The notes: generated by a model from the letters alone, not told the origin. A DNA stretch of 31,693 nucleotides from Asparagopsis taxiformis (GCA_030407315.1 JALQPE010002058.1:1-31693), one strand, 5' to 3'; positions 11,258-21,115 are shown, counted from the stretch's first letter. Translations and numbers: made by a program.

Positions 11258-12726
11258 TCTCGTCGGCACTGACCAAATCTTCGAAAGGGACGTCGTACAC
11301 CCGGCAATACTGACTCATTTTCGAAAGAAAGTCCTTTGCGAGAGCCTGCCCTTCACTTTCCTGCTCTTCTGTCGCATGGGGTGACGGTGACGGGGGAGAC
11401 GGCCCTTGGGCAGTAAGACTGGTCCTCCCAGGTCCAAGTTGAAGCCTGGTTGTGTGTCTTGTCGACGGAACCAAACCTCTCCCTCCTGTGTTGCGACGAG
11501 TGGGAGTGTCATCAACCGGCTTGGGGACCTTTTCTGCGTCCGCGGCTTGTGGTGCCGGGCGGAGGACAGCCATAACGTCTTCGTCGAGGGTGTCAAAATA
11601 CGCTGGCAGCTTGTCCGGATTTCCGCTTGAGAAGTATATTTCCAGTGCCCCCCAGCGGTCGGACTCCGGCCAGGTGTACAGGTCCGGTTGACGATAAGAA
11701 ACTGCAACCGGTCGAAGAACTTCCTCACAAGGTCCCTAAATGCACTGTGCTGCGCACTGGTTCTTGTCTCTACTTTTCCACCATATCCATCAGGATGAGA
11801 TAGGGGAGCTTTGTTGTGGTAGAGATCTAGCTTCTGCTCCATCGGTGCGAATAGACCTTCATCGAGCACGTCAAACCAATGCTCACTGCTGTCGAAAATG
11901 ATGTACGGCGCCATCAACTCTTCGAAGCTGGAAAACTTTGCGGCGTAGGCCACATCGGTCCAAGCATGGTATAAAACTTGAACCACGTAACAAGCTCGAT
12001 TAGTGCTTTTCCGATGGGCTGGGACGCGTGCGGCTTCGTTCCCCTCTTCGGCCGCATCTCCTATTCGGCGACGCGGCAGGTTCTTGTTGTGATTTCGGAT
12101 GATAGACAACGCTTGGAATACATCAATACCTCGAACGTTTCCGGTGGAGCAAGAACGAAGGCGCTTGGTTCCCCGCGCTGCGGCGCCTGTAGTGGCGAAG
12201 GAAGCATGTTACATCCAATAAGGAAGGTCTGCGGCACGATCCCAGAAAGGATGCAGTGCTCAACCCATTGCCCGATACGCTCATCCTGTCTTGAAAACTC
12301 GGCAATCGGTAATGCCAGACGAACAATCTGCTTGGCTCGCTCAACGTTCATCTCTGCCATGACGATTTCGGCAACATCCGCCTCGACTCCAGCATTCTTC
12401 GAACGACCGCTGAAGGACATGCTGAGTCGACCTTGCAGTGCCACAAATTGTTCTTCCGTGCCCTGCGCAACCCAAGCGCCAAGGTCCGCGTATGTGAAAC
12501 CTCCCGGCTTGTCCGTCAAGTCTGCGAAACTTGAGTGGGCGAATAAATCCAGCAAGAGGCGGAGGAAGTCTTTGCCAGCGAGAGTAGTTTCGCGGGCGGC
12601 GCGACCTACGTTTCGACGTGTACCCATGTCACTAGAATCCTCCCAAGGGCTAGCGGGTTCGCGCAGAATTGGCACGGTTGCGTCGTCAACGATCGGATTG
12701 CTGTTGCGCCTGCGCTTATTCGTCAT
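11249..12726 (-). CDS. N-terminal part of the methyltransferase-SET protein (three frames)
   Basis: The likely start is the ATG at 12724-12726 (MTNKRRRNSN..., a basic, NLS-like opening). The open frame extends further upstream, but that sequence is not gene-like. The frame changes twice before reaching the methyltransferase part. One missing base near 12118 (FEV to GIDVFQAL) and one near 11699-11701 (FDRLQF to SYRQPDLYTWPESDRWG) each restore continuity. A third break at about 11249-11260 joins DLVSADESR to AITGNVQLILTDPPYN. With the breaks resolved the protein would be about 1,067 aa. Residues 1-500 match no family I can name. They include a helical segment (KDFLRLLLDLFAHSSFADL), a soluble segment with EELMAPYIIFDSSEHWFDVL, and a Ser/Pro-rich linker before the methyltransferase. 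The breaks could be decay, base-calling error or, less likely, very small introns. Confidence 0.6.
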
Positions 12727-13046
12727 AATGGAATGAGTGGAAAATTCGGTACAGGATGGCGACCGCTCGGCGAGACAGTCAAATTTGACGACGTATCTCG
12801 TGACGTTTGCACTCTTTCGTGAGGAACACTGGTTGATATCGAACGGAACAGAGTATACGGGTACACAGCACTGGAAAGGTCTTGAAACCCGTAACCGGTG
12901 TAGGTAATAAGTTGTGACGGATACGTGGTAGAGAAAAAATTTTAAAAAGATTGTGATTCCCTGCCTTTGAGTGTTGTACTGCAAGGCCGCCAGTCACATA
13001 GGTTGACACAGGTGCCTCACGCTTACCAGGTGAGCGACATCCGGAC
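12727..13046. other. Upstream region of the methyltransferase-SET gene
   Basis: About 330 bp between the proposed start codon and the flanking satellite copy, presumably holding the promoter. I see no clear TATA box or repeat. Confidence 0.35.
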
Positions 13047-13240
13047 GGCCACTGGACGTGGGGATGTCCGACTCAGATGCATTGCTGGCCAGCCCAGAAA
13101 TTCTACAATTTCGGGCAGAAAAAATATTGCAAAAAACATCGATTTCGGCGGTCGATTGTGCCGTACGGCACACCCCCATCTCAAAAACATGTTCACATGT
13201 GCATGTTTTTGAGAATAGCCCAAATTTTAATTCAAAGCAG
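13047..13240 (+). repeat. Hairpin satellite core, single copy (right flank of methyltransferase gene)
   Basis: One core with GGACG..GGATGTCC at its left edge, the ATTCTACAATT inverted repeat, the palindrome GTGCCGTACGGCAC at 13158-13171 and the CTCAAAAACATG/CATGTTTTTGAG stem-loop. It ends AATTTTAATTCAAAGCAGG. It is the closest relative, inverted, of the copy ending near 9300. Confidence 0.85.
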
Positions 13241-13526
13241 GATGCAGATATTCGTCTTCTACCATTGTCAGAACACATTCGTATAACCACATTTGGAGAA
13301 CCTGAGCCCAGAGCTATCGGTTTTGGCGGGAGCTAAGCCATATCTCATATAATCAGTAACTACTTCCCGCCAGCTGAGTGGTGGAACCCCTGCTATTTCT
13401 ACCAACGAGACATACGGGGTGTCAACTCGGCAATCGTATATGATTTGGGTGCTAAATTTATTCAAGAGACGAATGGGCTTCGAAAAGGAGCCCAACTACG
13501 TCTACTTGTGATCCATGGGTATAGGA
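13241..13526. other. Spacer, nothing recognised
   Basis: Sequence between the satellite copy and the 112-bp minisatellite. No gene or repeat was recognised. Confidence 0.4.
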
Positions 13527-13866
13527 CTATTCTATTCTTCTCCAGGCTTCCACCGTAGCCGCCTCCTCCGCCTCCGTTAATGGAAAGAATATCCGAACCG
13601 CACCTCAACATGTTCTTCATGTGATCCATGGGTACTGACATCTCACATGCTCTCCAGGCTTCCACCGTAGCCGCCTCCTCCGCCTCCGTTAATGGCAACA
13701 ATATCCAAACTGGACCTCTACATGTTTTTCTTGTGATCCATGGGTACTGACATCTCACATGTTTCTCCAGGCTTCCTCCAAAGCCGCCACCTCCACCTCC
13801 GTTAATGGAAAGAATACCCGAACCGCAGGCTTCCTCCATAGCCGCCTCCACCTCCGTTAATGGCAA
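13527..13866. repeat. 112-bp minisatellite, about 3 copies
   Basis: TCCAGGCTTCC..CC recurs at 13541, 13653 and 13765 (exact 112-bp spacing), with a short fourth copy from about 13827. Each unit carries a (CCGCCTCC)-type block, GTTAATGG and ATCCATGGGTA. On the minus strand the repeats translate to alternating LSINGGGGGGYGGSLE- and LPLTEAEEAA-type peptides, because 112 is not a multiple of three and successive units are read in different frames. The open frame on the minus strand (13902 to 13462) is therefore a by-product of the repeat rather than good evidence for a protein. Confidence 0.85.
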
Positions 13867-14337
13867 AAACATCTCACCGGGCTGAAAACGGACGGACGAC
13901 ATTGGGTTCGTTCCGCTGCGTAGACGTTTAGAATCTTGTTAGAAAAAAGTAAACGAAAGAGAATGACATCTCATCTCTGTCGCAATATGTTCCATTTTCA
14001 AGTTCTCGGGTTCCACACCCATCAAGGCCTGGATCGAACCCTCTTCGATGGATAGGACAAATAGTGGAAGGCTTTTAAGCCTGTGACCAAGCGGCTATTG
14101 ATTGGTTGGAGGAAGGAAATTACAGAGGAAATTTAGCTGAGTACGGTGCTCGCGATAGCTGTTAGGTTAAAGTCAAATATGTGTTTCGATTATTTTTCGT
14201 ACGAAAATGTCTTGCAAAAGACGATGCTTTGTCGTTCTCCTGGAGGGAGTCCGTTGCATTGCACTCAATTCGAGAGCATCGTCATGAAGGATGAGGATTC
14301 TTTCTGCTTGTTAGAATCGGTTTAGAGCACATAGCTA
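13867..14337. other. Spacer, nothing recognised
   Basis: No gene. A short segment at about 14021-14031 resembles a tRNA T-loop on the minus strand but lacks a tRNA fold. No other structure was seen. Confidence 0.4.
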
Positions 14338-14895
14338 ATGCATTACTGGCCAGCCCAGAAATTGTAGAATTTCGGGCAGCAAAAATATTGTAAAAACCTT
14401 GATTTGGGCGGCCGATTGTGCCGTACGGCACACCCCCATTTCAAAAACATGTTCACATGTGCATGTTTTTGAGAATAGCCCAAATTTTAATTCAAATCAG
14501 GGTGTCTAATTTGGCCACAACGGCCCCAGGAACCGACCGCCGCCCCGAGCGGGGTCATCACTGGCTTCTGTAAGCACCAACTGTAAGGCTAAATGGCGTC
14601 TGACGAAGGGTCAATTTCAGGCTCAATACGCCAGGGACAGGTCTTGGTCCTTGTTCCATCATGGTCCCGCCCCGCTCTCTCACGACCAACCTGAAATGGA
14701 CGTCCGGTGGATGTCCAGCTCGATTGCATTGCTGGCCAGCCCAGAAATTCTAAAATTTCGGGCACAAAAAAATATTGCAAAAAAACATCGATTTGGGCGG
14801 TCGATTGTGCCGTACGGCACACCCCCATCTCAAAAACATGTTCACATGTGCATGTTTTTGAGAATAGCCCAAATTTTAATTCAAATCAGGACGTC
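14338..14895 (+). repeat. Hairpin satellite, two plus-oriented cores
   Basis: Cores with palindromes at 14418-14431 and 14807-14820 (389-bp period, the same as between the last two copies at 8.7-9.2 kb). Between them lies the spacer with TTGGCCACAACGGCCCC, CCCCGAGCGGGG and GGACGTCCGGTGGATGTCC. The second core ends at about 14890, about 230 bp before the next gene's start codon. Confidence 0.88.
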
Positions 14896-15123
14896 TTCCG
14901 GACATAGGGGTGCTCGCGGCCTAGCTCGACAGCTGTAATTGTACCTCATTAAATACTGTTGATGACTGCCTACCGTATACAATCTGGGCTGTTGGCGTAT
15001 TATCCGGTACTTGACCTGACCTGAACGTTCATCGCAGACCGTTGTGGTTACCGACACTATACAGCAATCTTTTTTGTATCTCGTGCAACTCAATCGTTCC
15101 ATCGCTTCCGGGAAAGCTTCATT

Positions 15124-15505
15124 ATGCCGCCGCGTATTGCGAAGAAAGCTCCAAAGCCTCCGGGCCTCCAGAAAACCCGGTCAGCAGCTGCTGTATCGAG
15201 TGCCCGACAATCCCGTGCGAAGAAGCGGTCTGGGCCTACCGGCAGCATTGAACCGCGGTCCGGTAGTCGCAAGACGGACCGGCGCAGAACTGGGGATCCG
15301 CAGCGAGAAAGTGAGGAAGGAGGAACGGCGCGGAGAGAGATGGGGCTTGACCGAGGCAAGCGTGCTCGCAGGGACAGTGAACATCATGATGATGACATGA
15401 TAGTGGCTCAAAACATGTTGGAATTGCGGCAGAGTGCTATGGCAAAGGTAGTTCCTCCCGGGTTGGCAGATGCGGAGGTGCTGCAGACGGAGTCCCAGCC
15501 GGGGG
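15124..15505 (+). CDS. Coiled-coil protein of unknown family, N-terminal segment
   Basis: The frame begins at an ATG following AAGCTTCATT and encodes a disordered, very basic N-terminus (MPPRIAKKAPKPPG..., many Lys/Arg/Ser), probably nuclear. It ends in its own frame at 15528 as THWRL-stop. The G5 run at 15501-15505 explains the break: with one more G the sequence reads on as QPGGSDTLEAVTPTAP into the long frame that follows. I therefore treat the two as one gene of about 760 aa. Confidence 0.6.
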
Positions 15506-17408
15506 TTCCGACACACTGGAGGCTGTGACCCCCACTGCGCCAACTATGCCGAGTACATCAGCCCCAGCAGGTAATGCAGTCAGGGACCCGAGGATAGCGG
15601 CAAGGGATGTTGTTTCTGAGCAACGTTCACAGGATGCCAACTATCATCGGCGGTCAGGTGGTACTGAGGGGAGAGAGCAGCCGGAGTGCGGGCCTCGTCA
15701 CAACAGAGTGTCATTGGTGCCAAATATGCGCGTAACGCCCCCGCGACGTCAGGCTATTGGCGATGGAGGACATCATATTCCCGATAGCGTGGGAGATGGG
15801 GGGACGGTGAGGGCAGAGAGGTTGCATCCGCCGGAATCCATCGATTTAATGGCGAGTCGCATCAATGCGCAGAAGAAGAAGATCGCGGAGCTGGAAAAAA
15901 AAGTGTTTAGCCAGGACATAGCAAACAAGGCGCTCACCACGGAGATTGTTGCGTTGGAGGCTAAGGTGAAGACTCTGCAGGCGGAAAATGCCAGCCTTAC
16001 TGCAATTGCGAGAACAGGTAGAATCAGTGATCACGGTGGCGGTAAGTCGAAAATACAGAAAGCCATTCCTGTGAAATACCTTGGAGTTCTTAGGGCGGTT
16101 GAGGAAAACCTGACAAAGTGGTGCAAGAACGAGACTATGGAGCTGGACCCTATAGCGGAACAAACGCAGAGACGTTGGACTGGACGTACCATCGAGGTAG
16201 AGCCGGTAGAAGGGGCACTTTGGAGCGAAAACGGTGTAGGATATATTGCTACCCCTCCGGGCTATATCATCAAGAATCTGCAGTGGTATACACCTTCGTA
16301 CAGGGACGAGAGTGATCTGCTGAATGACTTGGTGCGACACGTACTGCGTCAAAGTCCGTGGTGTGATGTGTTTTCCGATGAGGAGCAGCGTGTGTGCTGT
16401 CAAGAGGCTGTGGCGGGGAGCAAGGAATTGAAAGTGAAGGTGACGCAGAAACTGTCCGACGTGATGAGTGCACGGAAGCGTAATGCGAGGGACAGATTGT
16501 TCGGTTCGCTGGGGTACACGAAATTAATGTCTAGATGCACGATGCTGACGACGCGAGCTGAGATGGACGAGCGAGAGGAACAAAAGCGCGAAGCGTCTGA
16601 GAAGCTTTTGAAACGGGAAAGTAACGGTGATTTGGATATGGGGAGGTGGCGAACGGCACCGTTCTCAGAGCTGCGATACAGCAAAGGCTTGGTTCCTGAC
16701 AGCTTCGAAATGGAAGTGAATGGTGATGCATGGTTTAACAACCGAGTAGCTGTGAATGTGCTGGACATCTTCAGGGGTTATTCGATACGACCAGAACAAG
16801 TAATGGACATAGAGACGAGCATACTAACGCTGGCGCGCCTGGATGCTTGGCTAGTGACTACTGTGGAGTGTTTGGATGAACCGAAGGGGAAAGGAGGTGC
16901 ACGGCAGAAGGAGTTTACAAGGCGGTACAGTCAATATGTGGGGGTAGCTTTTCAGCAATTAGTTGGTATGGTGGTGTACTGCATGTCTTGTCTCCAAGGC
17001 TCGCAAGCAAGGGAAGAAACGGACGTTGTCGAGAGCGAACAGCGGACTAGTGCACAGTCACGGCATGTGTTTGCAAGCCGTACTGTGACGAGAGAGGCTG
17101 TTGAAGTGTGGCAAAGCGGAGAGGGGTCTGGAATTGTTCATGTCGTTGATGATGTAAACCGCTGCTCATCACTTGTTCTAGTGTCCGAGGATTGGATTCA
17201 ATCGCATATTACGTCAAACCTCGGTGCTGTAATGGATTGTGTGATTGCGCAAGGACTAATTGGCGCAGAACTTTTCGTCGTTGACCCATATGCTGGACAC
17301 CTGACTGCAAACCTGAATGTCGAAATCAATGCCCCACAGTATGGGGGCATGGAGCGGCGCCATGCAGCCACTGCTGATAACGGTTTTGGCGTAATGGAGG
17401 ATGGTTGA
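15500..17408 (+). CDS. Coiled-coil protein of unknown family, main part
   Basis: Long open frame of more than 630 codons ending at the TGA at 17406-17408. It has a low-complexity hydrophilic N-terminal third, then a strong coiled coil (about residues 107-162 counted from 15525; heptads in INAQKKKIAELEKKV and LEAKVKTLQAENASL). A globular region follows with KYLGVLRAVEENLTKWC, GVGYIATPPGYIIKNLQWY, a charged helix (REEQKREASEKLL) and a C-terminal domain with several Cys. I recognise no catalytic motif and cannot name the family. It converges on the KDZ-like transposase, with stop codons 77 bp apart. A partner role in the same transposon (DNA binding, complex assembly) is the natural inference but is unproven. 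Confidence 0.7.
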
Positions 17409-17485
17409 AATTAGTGCAGTAAATGTGACGTTGACTAGAAGGTTTATCATGTAGTACATTATCAATAGAGTGCTGCGATTTAGAT
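17409..17485. other. Intergenic gap between convergent genes
   Basis: 77 bp, A/T-rich, must serve both 3' ends. AATAGA at about 17464 (plus) and AATAAA-like ATAAAT on the minus strand are possible polyadenylation hexamer variants. Confidence 0.35.
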
Positions 17486-18660
17486 TTATTCTTCTTCATT
17501 ATCATCTGTGAATTGGTAATCAGTGTTGGTGTAGAAGCGGTTGAGATAGAAACGGTGGTCCGACCAGTGCATTTGTTTCGTAAATGGCTTGACTGGAAAG
17601 TTACTTCGTACGATGTGCACGGTGCCAGATATAGTAGATGCAGGAATGAGGTCAAACCAAGGACCACCTGCACTGTGGGATGCAGTGTCATTGCTGTCAA
17701 CGGATCCGTTGTCCGGGTCCCATGTGGACCACTTTAAACAAATGCACCCAAGTGATTTTTCCACAGCGGTTTTTGGGGCAAAGCAGGTCATATACTGAAC
17801 GAAAGCGAGTTCTACAGGTTGAAACAGGTTTGGAGACTGCAGGCGTACCAGTGCCAGGACGCGCCCTACCCATATGGTTCTGTAGTCATCGGCAGTTCCG
17901 GAGATGACGACAAAGGAGTACTGCGATCTCTTTGCGGGGCCGAACGATGAAGTTGCAAAGACGCGCTGCTGCTTGTGCCTCGACACGTTTGTGGGGCGAA
18001 GCATGCCACTGTGCGGGTCAAAGTCGTCGGCATCTGGGACGTACCCTCCCATGACGTAGGCGGACTTTACCACGGTGACGGAAATGTCCATGTCATGTAT
18101 TGGAGGGCCTTCTGCCGTGGCGCGCAGTCTAGCGAGGGTGAGGAACGCTTGTGCAGCTGTGTCACCGAGTTGCTGGAATAGCGTTATGGTGCCAGACGGG
18201 AACGAGGAGTTGTGCAGCGGCAAAAGAGTGGCAGGATCGGGCTGTCCGTCGATATCTGCAACGAGGAGGGTTGCATCGGGCAGCAGGGAGGCAAAGTCGT
18301 GCAGTGCAACGGTGAATCCGTCGCGAACGAGTACTGCACCGTCTGTGGGCGATATCATGCGTGCGTTTCCCAATGTGTTCGATGGGGTATGACCAGTTGG
18401 AGTGGCCAAGGAGAATTCCATGTGGCGAATAGTCTCTTCCATGGCTGTGGAGCGCCTTCGAGAGGTTTTCCTATAACTCTGTTTGAACAGAAGATGCGAG
18501 TGTTCGTAGGGGCCTGCATCAATGTGTTCCAGGGCGCCATATCTCTGCAAGTCACCGGGAAGATGGTCTAGAAGATGGAACTTGAAAGTTTTGAGACCTG
18601 TGTGTGGAATGGGCCGAGGGTGGAGAGCATTGATTGTTTGAAATAGGAAATGGAGTTTGG
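17486..18660 (-). CDS. KDZ/Plavaka-like transposase, C-terminal part
   Basis: This frame is open from about 18660 down to the stop at 17486. It opens with KLHFLFQTINALHP and FKFHLLDHLPGDLQRYGALEH, then DAGPYEHSHLLFKQSYRKT. The last matches the conserved E..H..K..Y region near the third catalytic position of KDZ (Kyakuja-Dileera-Zisupton) and Plavaka transposases. The remaining 300 residues, with HDFASLLPDATLLVADIDG and VWVGRVLALVRLQ-like segments, resemble the C-terminal tail of those proteins, and the end is acidic (DDNEEE). The split from the N-terminal part is one extra base (CTCC against CTC) at about 18650-18660, because the LESLQ reading joins LHFLFQ across it. Confidence 0.75.
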
Positions 18661-20521
18661 AGGCTTTCTAGTTCGGCGGCAGTCCAGTGCTTGATGCGAC
18701 CGCGTTTCATGACCCATGCGACGAGGTCAGAGTATTGCGTGCAGATGGAAGTGAGGGGGGCTGTATCTACTTCGTCACAGCATGTGTCAATGAATGCTGC
18801 GATGAAAGGGAACACCATGTCGACATGGTGATAGTCTTTGGCTGCGAGCATGCCGCGTATGCCGTCCTCCGTGAAGAGGCCGTTCAAATTGGTGCCCTTC
18901 TCACCCTTGGAGAAGTCGACATGAAGACCGGTGATGTAGTAGTCGCGTTCGATAGCGGACAGAATGCTGTTTGAGCCGGCGAGGATGGATTTTTTCACCT
19001 TCTTGAAGGTGCGAGGTGTCCCGGAATGGGAGGCAGTGGTGGTGAGGTCTGGGGAGCTGAGGCGGTGGACAATGCACTGTTTGATGAGCTTTGAGATGCC
19101 GAGGTGGAGATTGTGCAGAGGCTCGAAGGAGAAAATGTTGTAGGGGTCTAGGGGACTGTTGGTGGGTAAAAGAGCGGTCGATTCGAGGACAGAGTGTTGT
19201 TCGAGGAGGGAGAGAGCTTCGAGCGGAGCAGTTGTATGCTCCTGAGCGCTCTCTTGGCGTGCAGAGCGTGTATCATCGAGGGAGCGGGGCTGGTGTGGCG
19301 CGCTGGATTCAAGTTGAGTGGCGGGGATGTAGCAGCGGTGGCAGGGATGTGTGGTGGTAGTGCTGTTGCGAGTGCATGAGAGCTCTTTGGCCTCTGGAAA
19401 GTCGCAGCAATAATTGGCTAGGATGGGAAAGCATTGGCGGGCAGTTGCAGTGGAGTCTGTGCAGGGGAACCCGGAAGAGAACGCGGTGGATAGGGACGAA
19501 AACACTTTTTCGAGTGCTTTATGAAGAATATCAATTTTGCGAGCGCGACTAGCAGAACTAGAGGTTGTCGGCATTTCATCACCGAACAAGGCGTTGGACG
19601 AAGGGTTAACAATGTACGGAAGATACCCGACGATGGTGAGGCCGGTACGGATGCAGTGGCGACGGAGGGGGGCGGAGAAGTTGAGCAGTGTGACGTGTAT
19701 GGGGTATGCGACGATTGCGGAGCTCTTGAGGCTTGTGCTGCTCTTGTCGGAGTACACTTGGAGGAGGCCGGCAAAGGAGGAAGCGGTGGGATCATTTTCC
19801 TCTGCCCATACGACCTGTGGATCTTCCGAGAGCTGCACGCGCTGTCTAGTAACCTGGTGCAGCGTTTTCGCGAATTCTGTGTGTAGGGGATGAGAAAATA
19901 TTGCGGTGCCGTCTGGGGCGGTCTGTGGGGAGGGGTGGAAGAGAGTATTTTGGTCGTTAGCCAGTGCTAACTGCCTGCGGAGCATGTCGACTGGGTCGCG
20001 GAGGTACAGCTGTGCCGAGTACTTACCAGTTTTGTCTGGAATGATGTGGCTCTTGTAACCTTCGGTGCGGAAATGTGTTTCGACCATGGAAGCGGTAACG
20101 TGGCGACATTCTTCTACGGTGCGAACGGCGCTGTTGAACTTTTCTAGGGAGAATGCGGGGTCTTGTAGGATGGTGATGACTTCGCTCACGCGGCCAGCGC
20201 CGGCCTTGTACTCGAGGGTTGTGAGACTGGCGGCGAGGGATTGCACGAGGAGGTCTGCGCGGGAGGGGGTTGAGGTTGGTGGCAGTGAAGCGTCACAGGG
20301 TGAGTCGCTGGAGGAAGCACGACCAGATTCTGGGTCTGGGGAGCTGGGTTGCGGGGAATCATGGTCGCCGTTTCGAGCAGGCTCATGGGTGACGGCAGGG
20401 ACACGAGCGTTGTTGAAATGTTGGGGAGAGGGTTGAAACGGTAGCGACACGTTCGCTCATGCAGCGCGAGCGCATAAGCATCTACGCAGTAGTAGAAGCA
20501 CCCTTCATACTTGCATTCCAT
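18552..20521 (-). CDS. KDZ/Plavaka-like transposase, N-terminal and catalytic part
   Basis: The start is the ATG at 20519-20521 in a good context (GACATGG). The first 30 residues form a C-x4-C-x12-H-x3-C zinc finger (Cys3, Cys8, His21, Cys25), the DNA-binding module often found at the N-terminus of these transposases. A one-base deficit in the TTT run just after CRYRF (about 20440) shifts into the main frame, which runs to 18552. In the main frame, counting from 20450: a Ser/Pro-rich linker (25-65); QVYSDKSSTS (231-240), the usual first-aspartate region, followed by YPIHVTLLN; CDFPEAKELSC (349-359), matching the D-Y/F-PE motif of Plavaka; CHRC (370-373), a metal-binding pair; and FSFEPLHNLHLGISK (440-454), matching the D..LH.L..G..K motif but with Glu in place of Asp. 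These proteins cut and paste DNA elements in the nucleus. I could not find the element's terminal repeats. Confidence 0.82.
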
Positions 20522-20966
20522 GTCGAGTTTTGACGCAAAAGGGAGGATTGCGAGCTGAACAGGGGAGGTGCCGTCCAGATGCGACCAATTTTATTTTTGT
20601 GGTGCTTTCGAGACTTGGAATGTAACGTGTTCGTAGTTTTTTGGGTAGTAGTTTTGTGCTCACTCCAGCTGACATCCCAACGGTGGAATTTAACCGAGAG
20701 TTCAATCATTTCCAACTGTTACATCACATTGCGTGCTGGCAACGTGTGCATGGAAGGACGAACGACTGCCCTGGGAGATGAATTTTCAATTAATTCATTT
20801 GTAATAATAAACTTTTTTATTTCCAAACTTCGTGGAATCTGAATGTGCTTTACAGCGGATATGCCACAGATCATGTAAGGAAAGCAAATGGATTCTCATA
20901 TATATGATTATATGTTTATATTCGTTGTTCTCGATCCGGATCTCTTTGTTCGGGGAATCAGAGACC
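20522..20966. other. A/T-rich upstream region of the transposase
   Basis: Should contain the minus-strand promoter of the transposase. No conserved element was recognised, and short frames on both strands lack support. Confidence 0.35.
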
Positions 20967-21092
20967 ATGGCTTGGGCCATACTCAATCTCACTGCCGGCG
21001 ATGATTTCGAGTATGCACAGCAAGACTTAAGCGGACGCAGAAAGCTGTCCGGTCGACGCCGCAGGCTCCACTCCGCCCTCATCACCGACTGA
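20967..21092 (+). CDS. Possible small protein or first exon, 41 aa
   Basis: The ATG lies in a strong eukaryotic context (GAGACCATGG) and opens MAWAILNLTAGDDFEYAQQD. The frame ends LHSALITD-stop with an Arg-rich middle (GRRRRL). It lies directly upstream of the microexon array and on the same strand, so it may be that locus's 5' exon. I found no donor site that would bypass its stop codon. No family is recognised. Confidence 0.3.
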   Translation: MAWAILNLTAGDDFEYAQQDLSGRRKLSGRRRRLHSALITD

Positions 21093-21115
21093 TCTTCTTT
21101 GACCGACTTTGCTTT

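Larger units (their letters stand above)
9103..13240. mobile_element. Candidate inverted-repeat element carrying the methyltransferase-SET gene
   Basis: The satellite core at about 9103-9300 (minus orientation) and that at about 13047-13240 (plus orientation) face each other across the methyltransferase-SET gene. Both carry ATTCTACAATT (most other copies have ATTCTAAAATT), both carry GCAGAAAAAATATTGC (others mostly GCACAAAAAAA), and both carry ACATCGATTTC before the palindrome. The outer edges both read AATTTTAATTCAAA followed by a CAGG-like end. That fits terminal inverted repeats of about 190 bp on a unit of about 4.1 kb. I could not identify a target-site duplication, and no transposase lies inside, so any mobility would need help in trans. 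An alternative is that an ordinary gene sits between two inverted satellite blocks by chance. Confidence 0.4.

Noticed and set aside
13462..13902. Gly-rich repeat protein on the minus strand
   Set aside because: The 112-bp period shifts the frame at each unit, so the peptide repeat is not maintained as a protein repeat would be.
14000..14060. tRNA gene on the minus strand (GGTTCGATCC T-loop-like)
   Set aside because: The T-stem does not pair and no acceptor, D or anticodon arms can be drawn.
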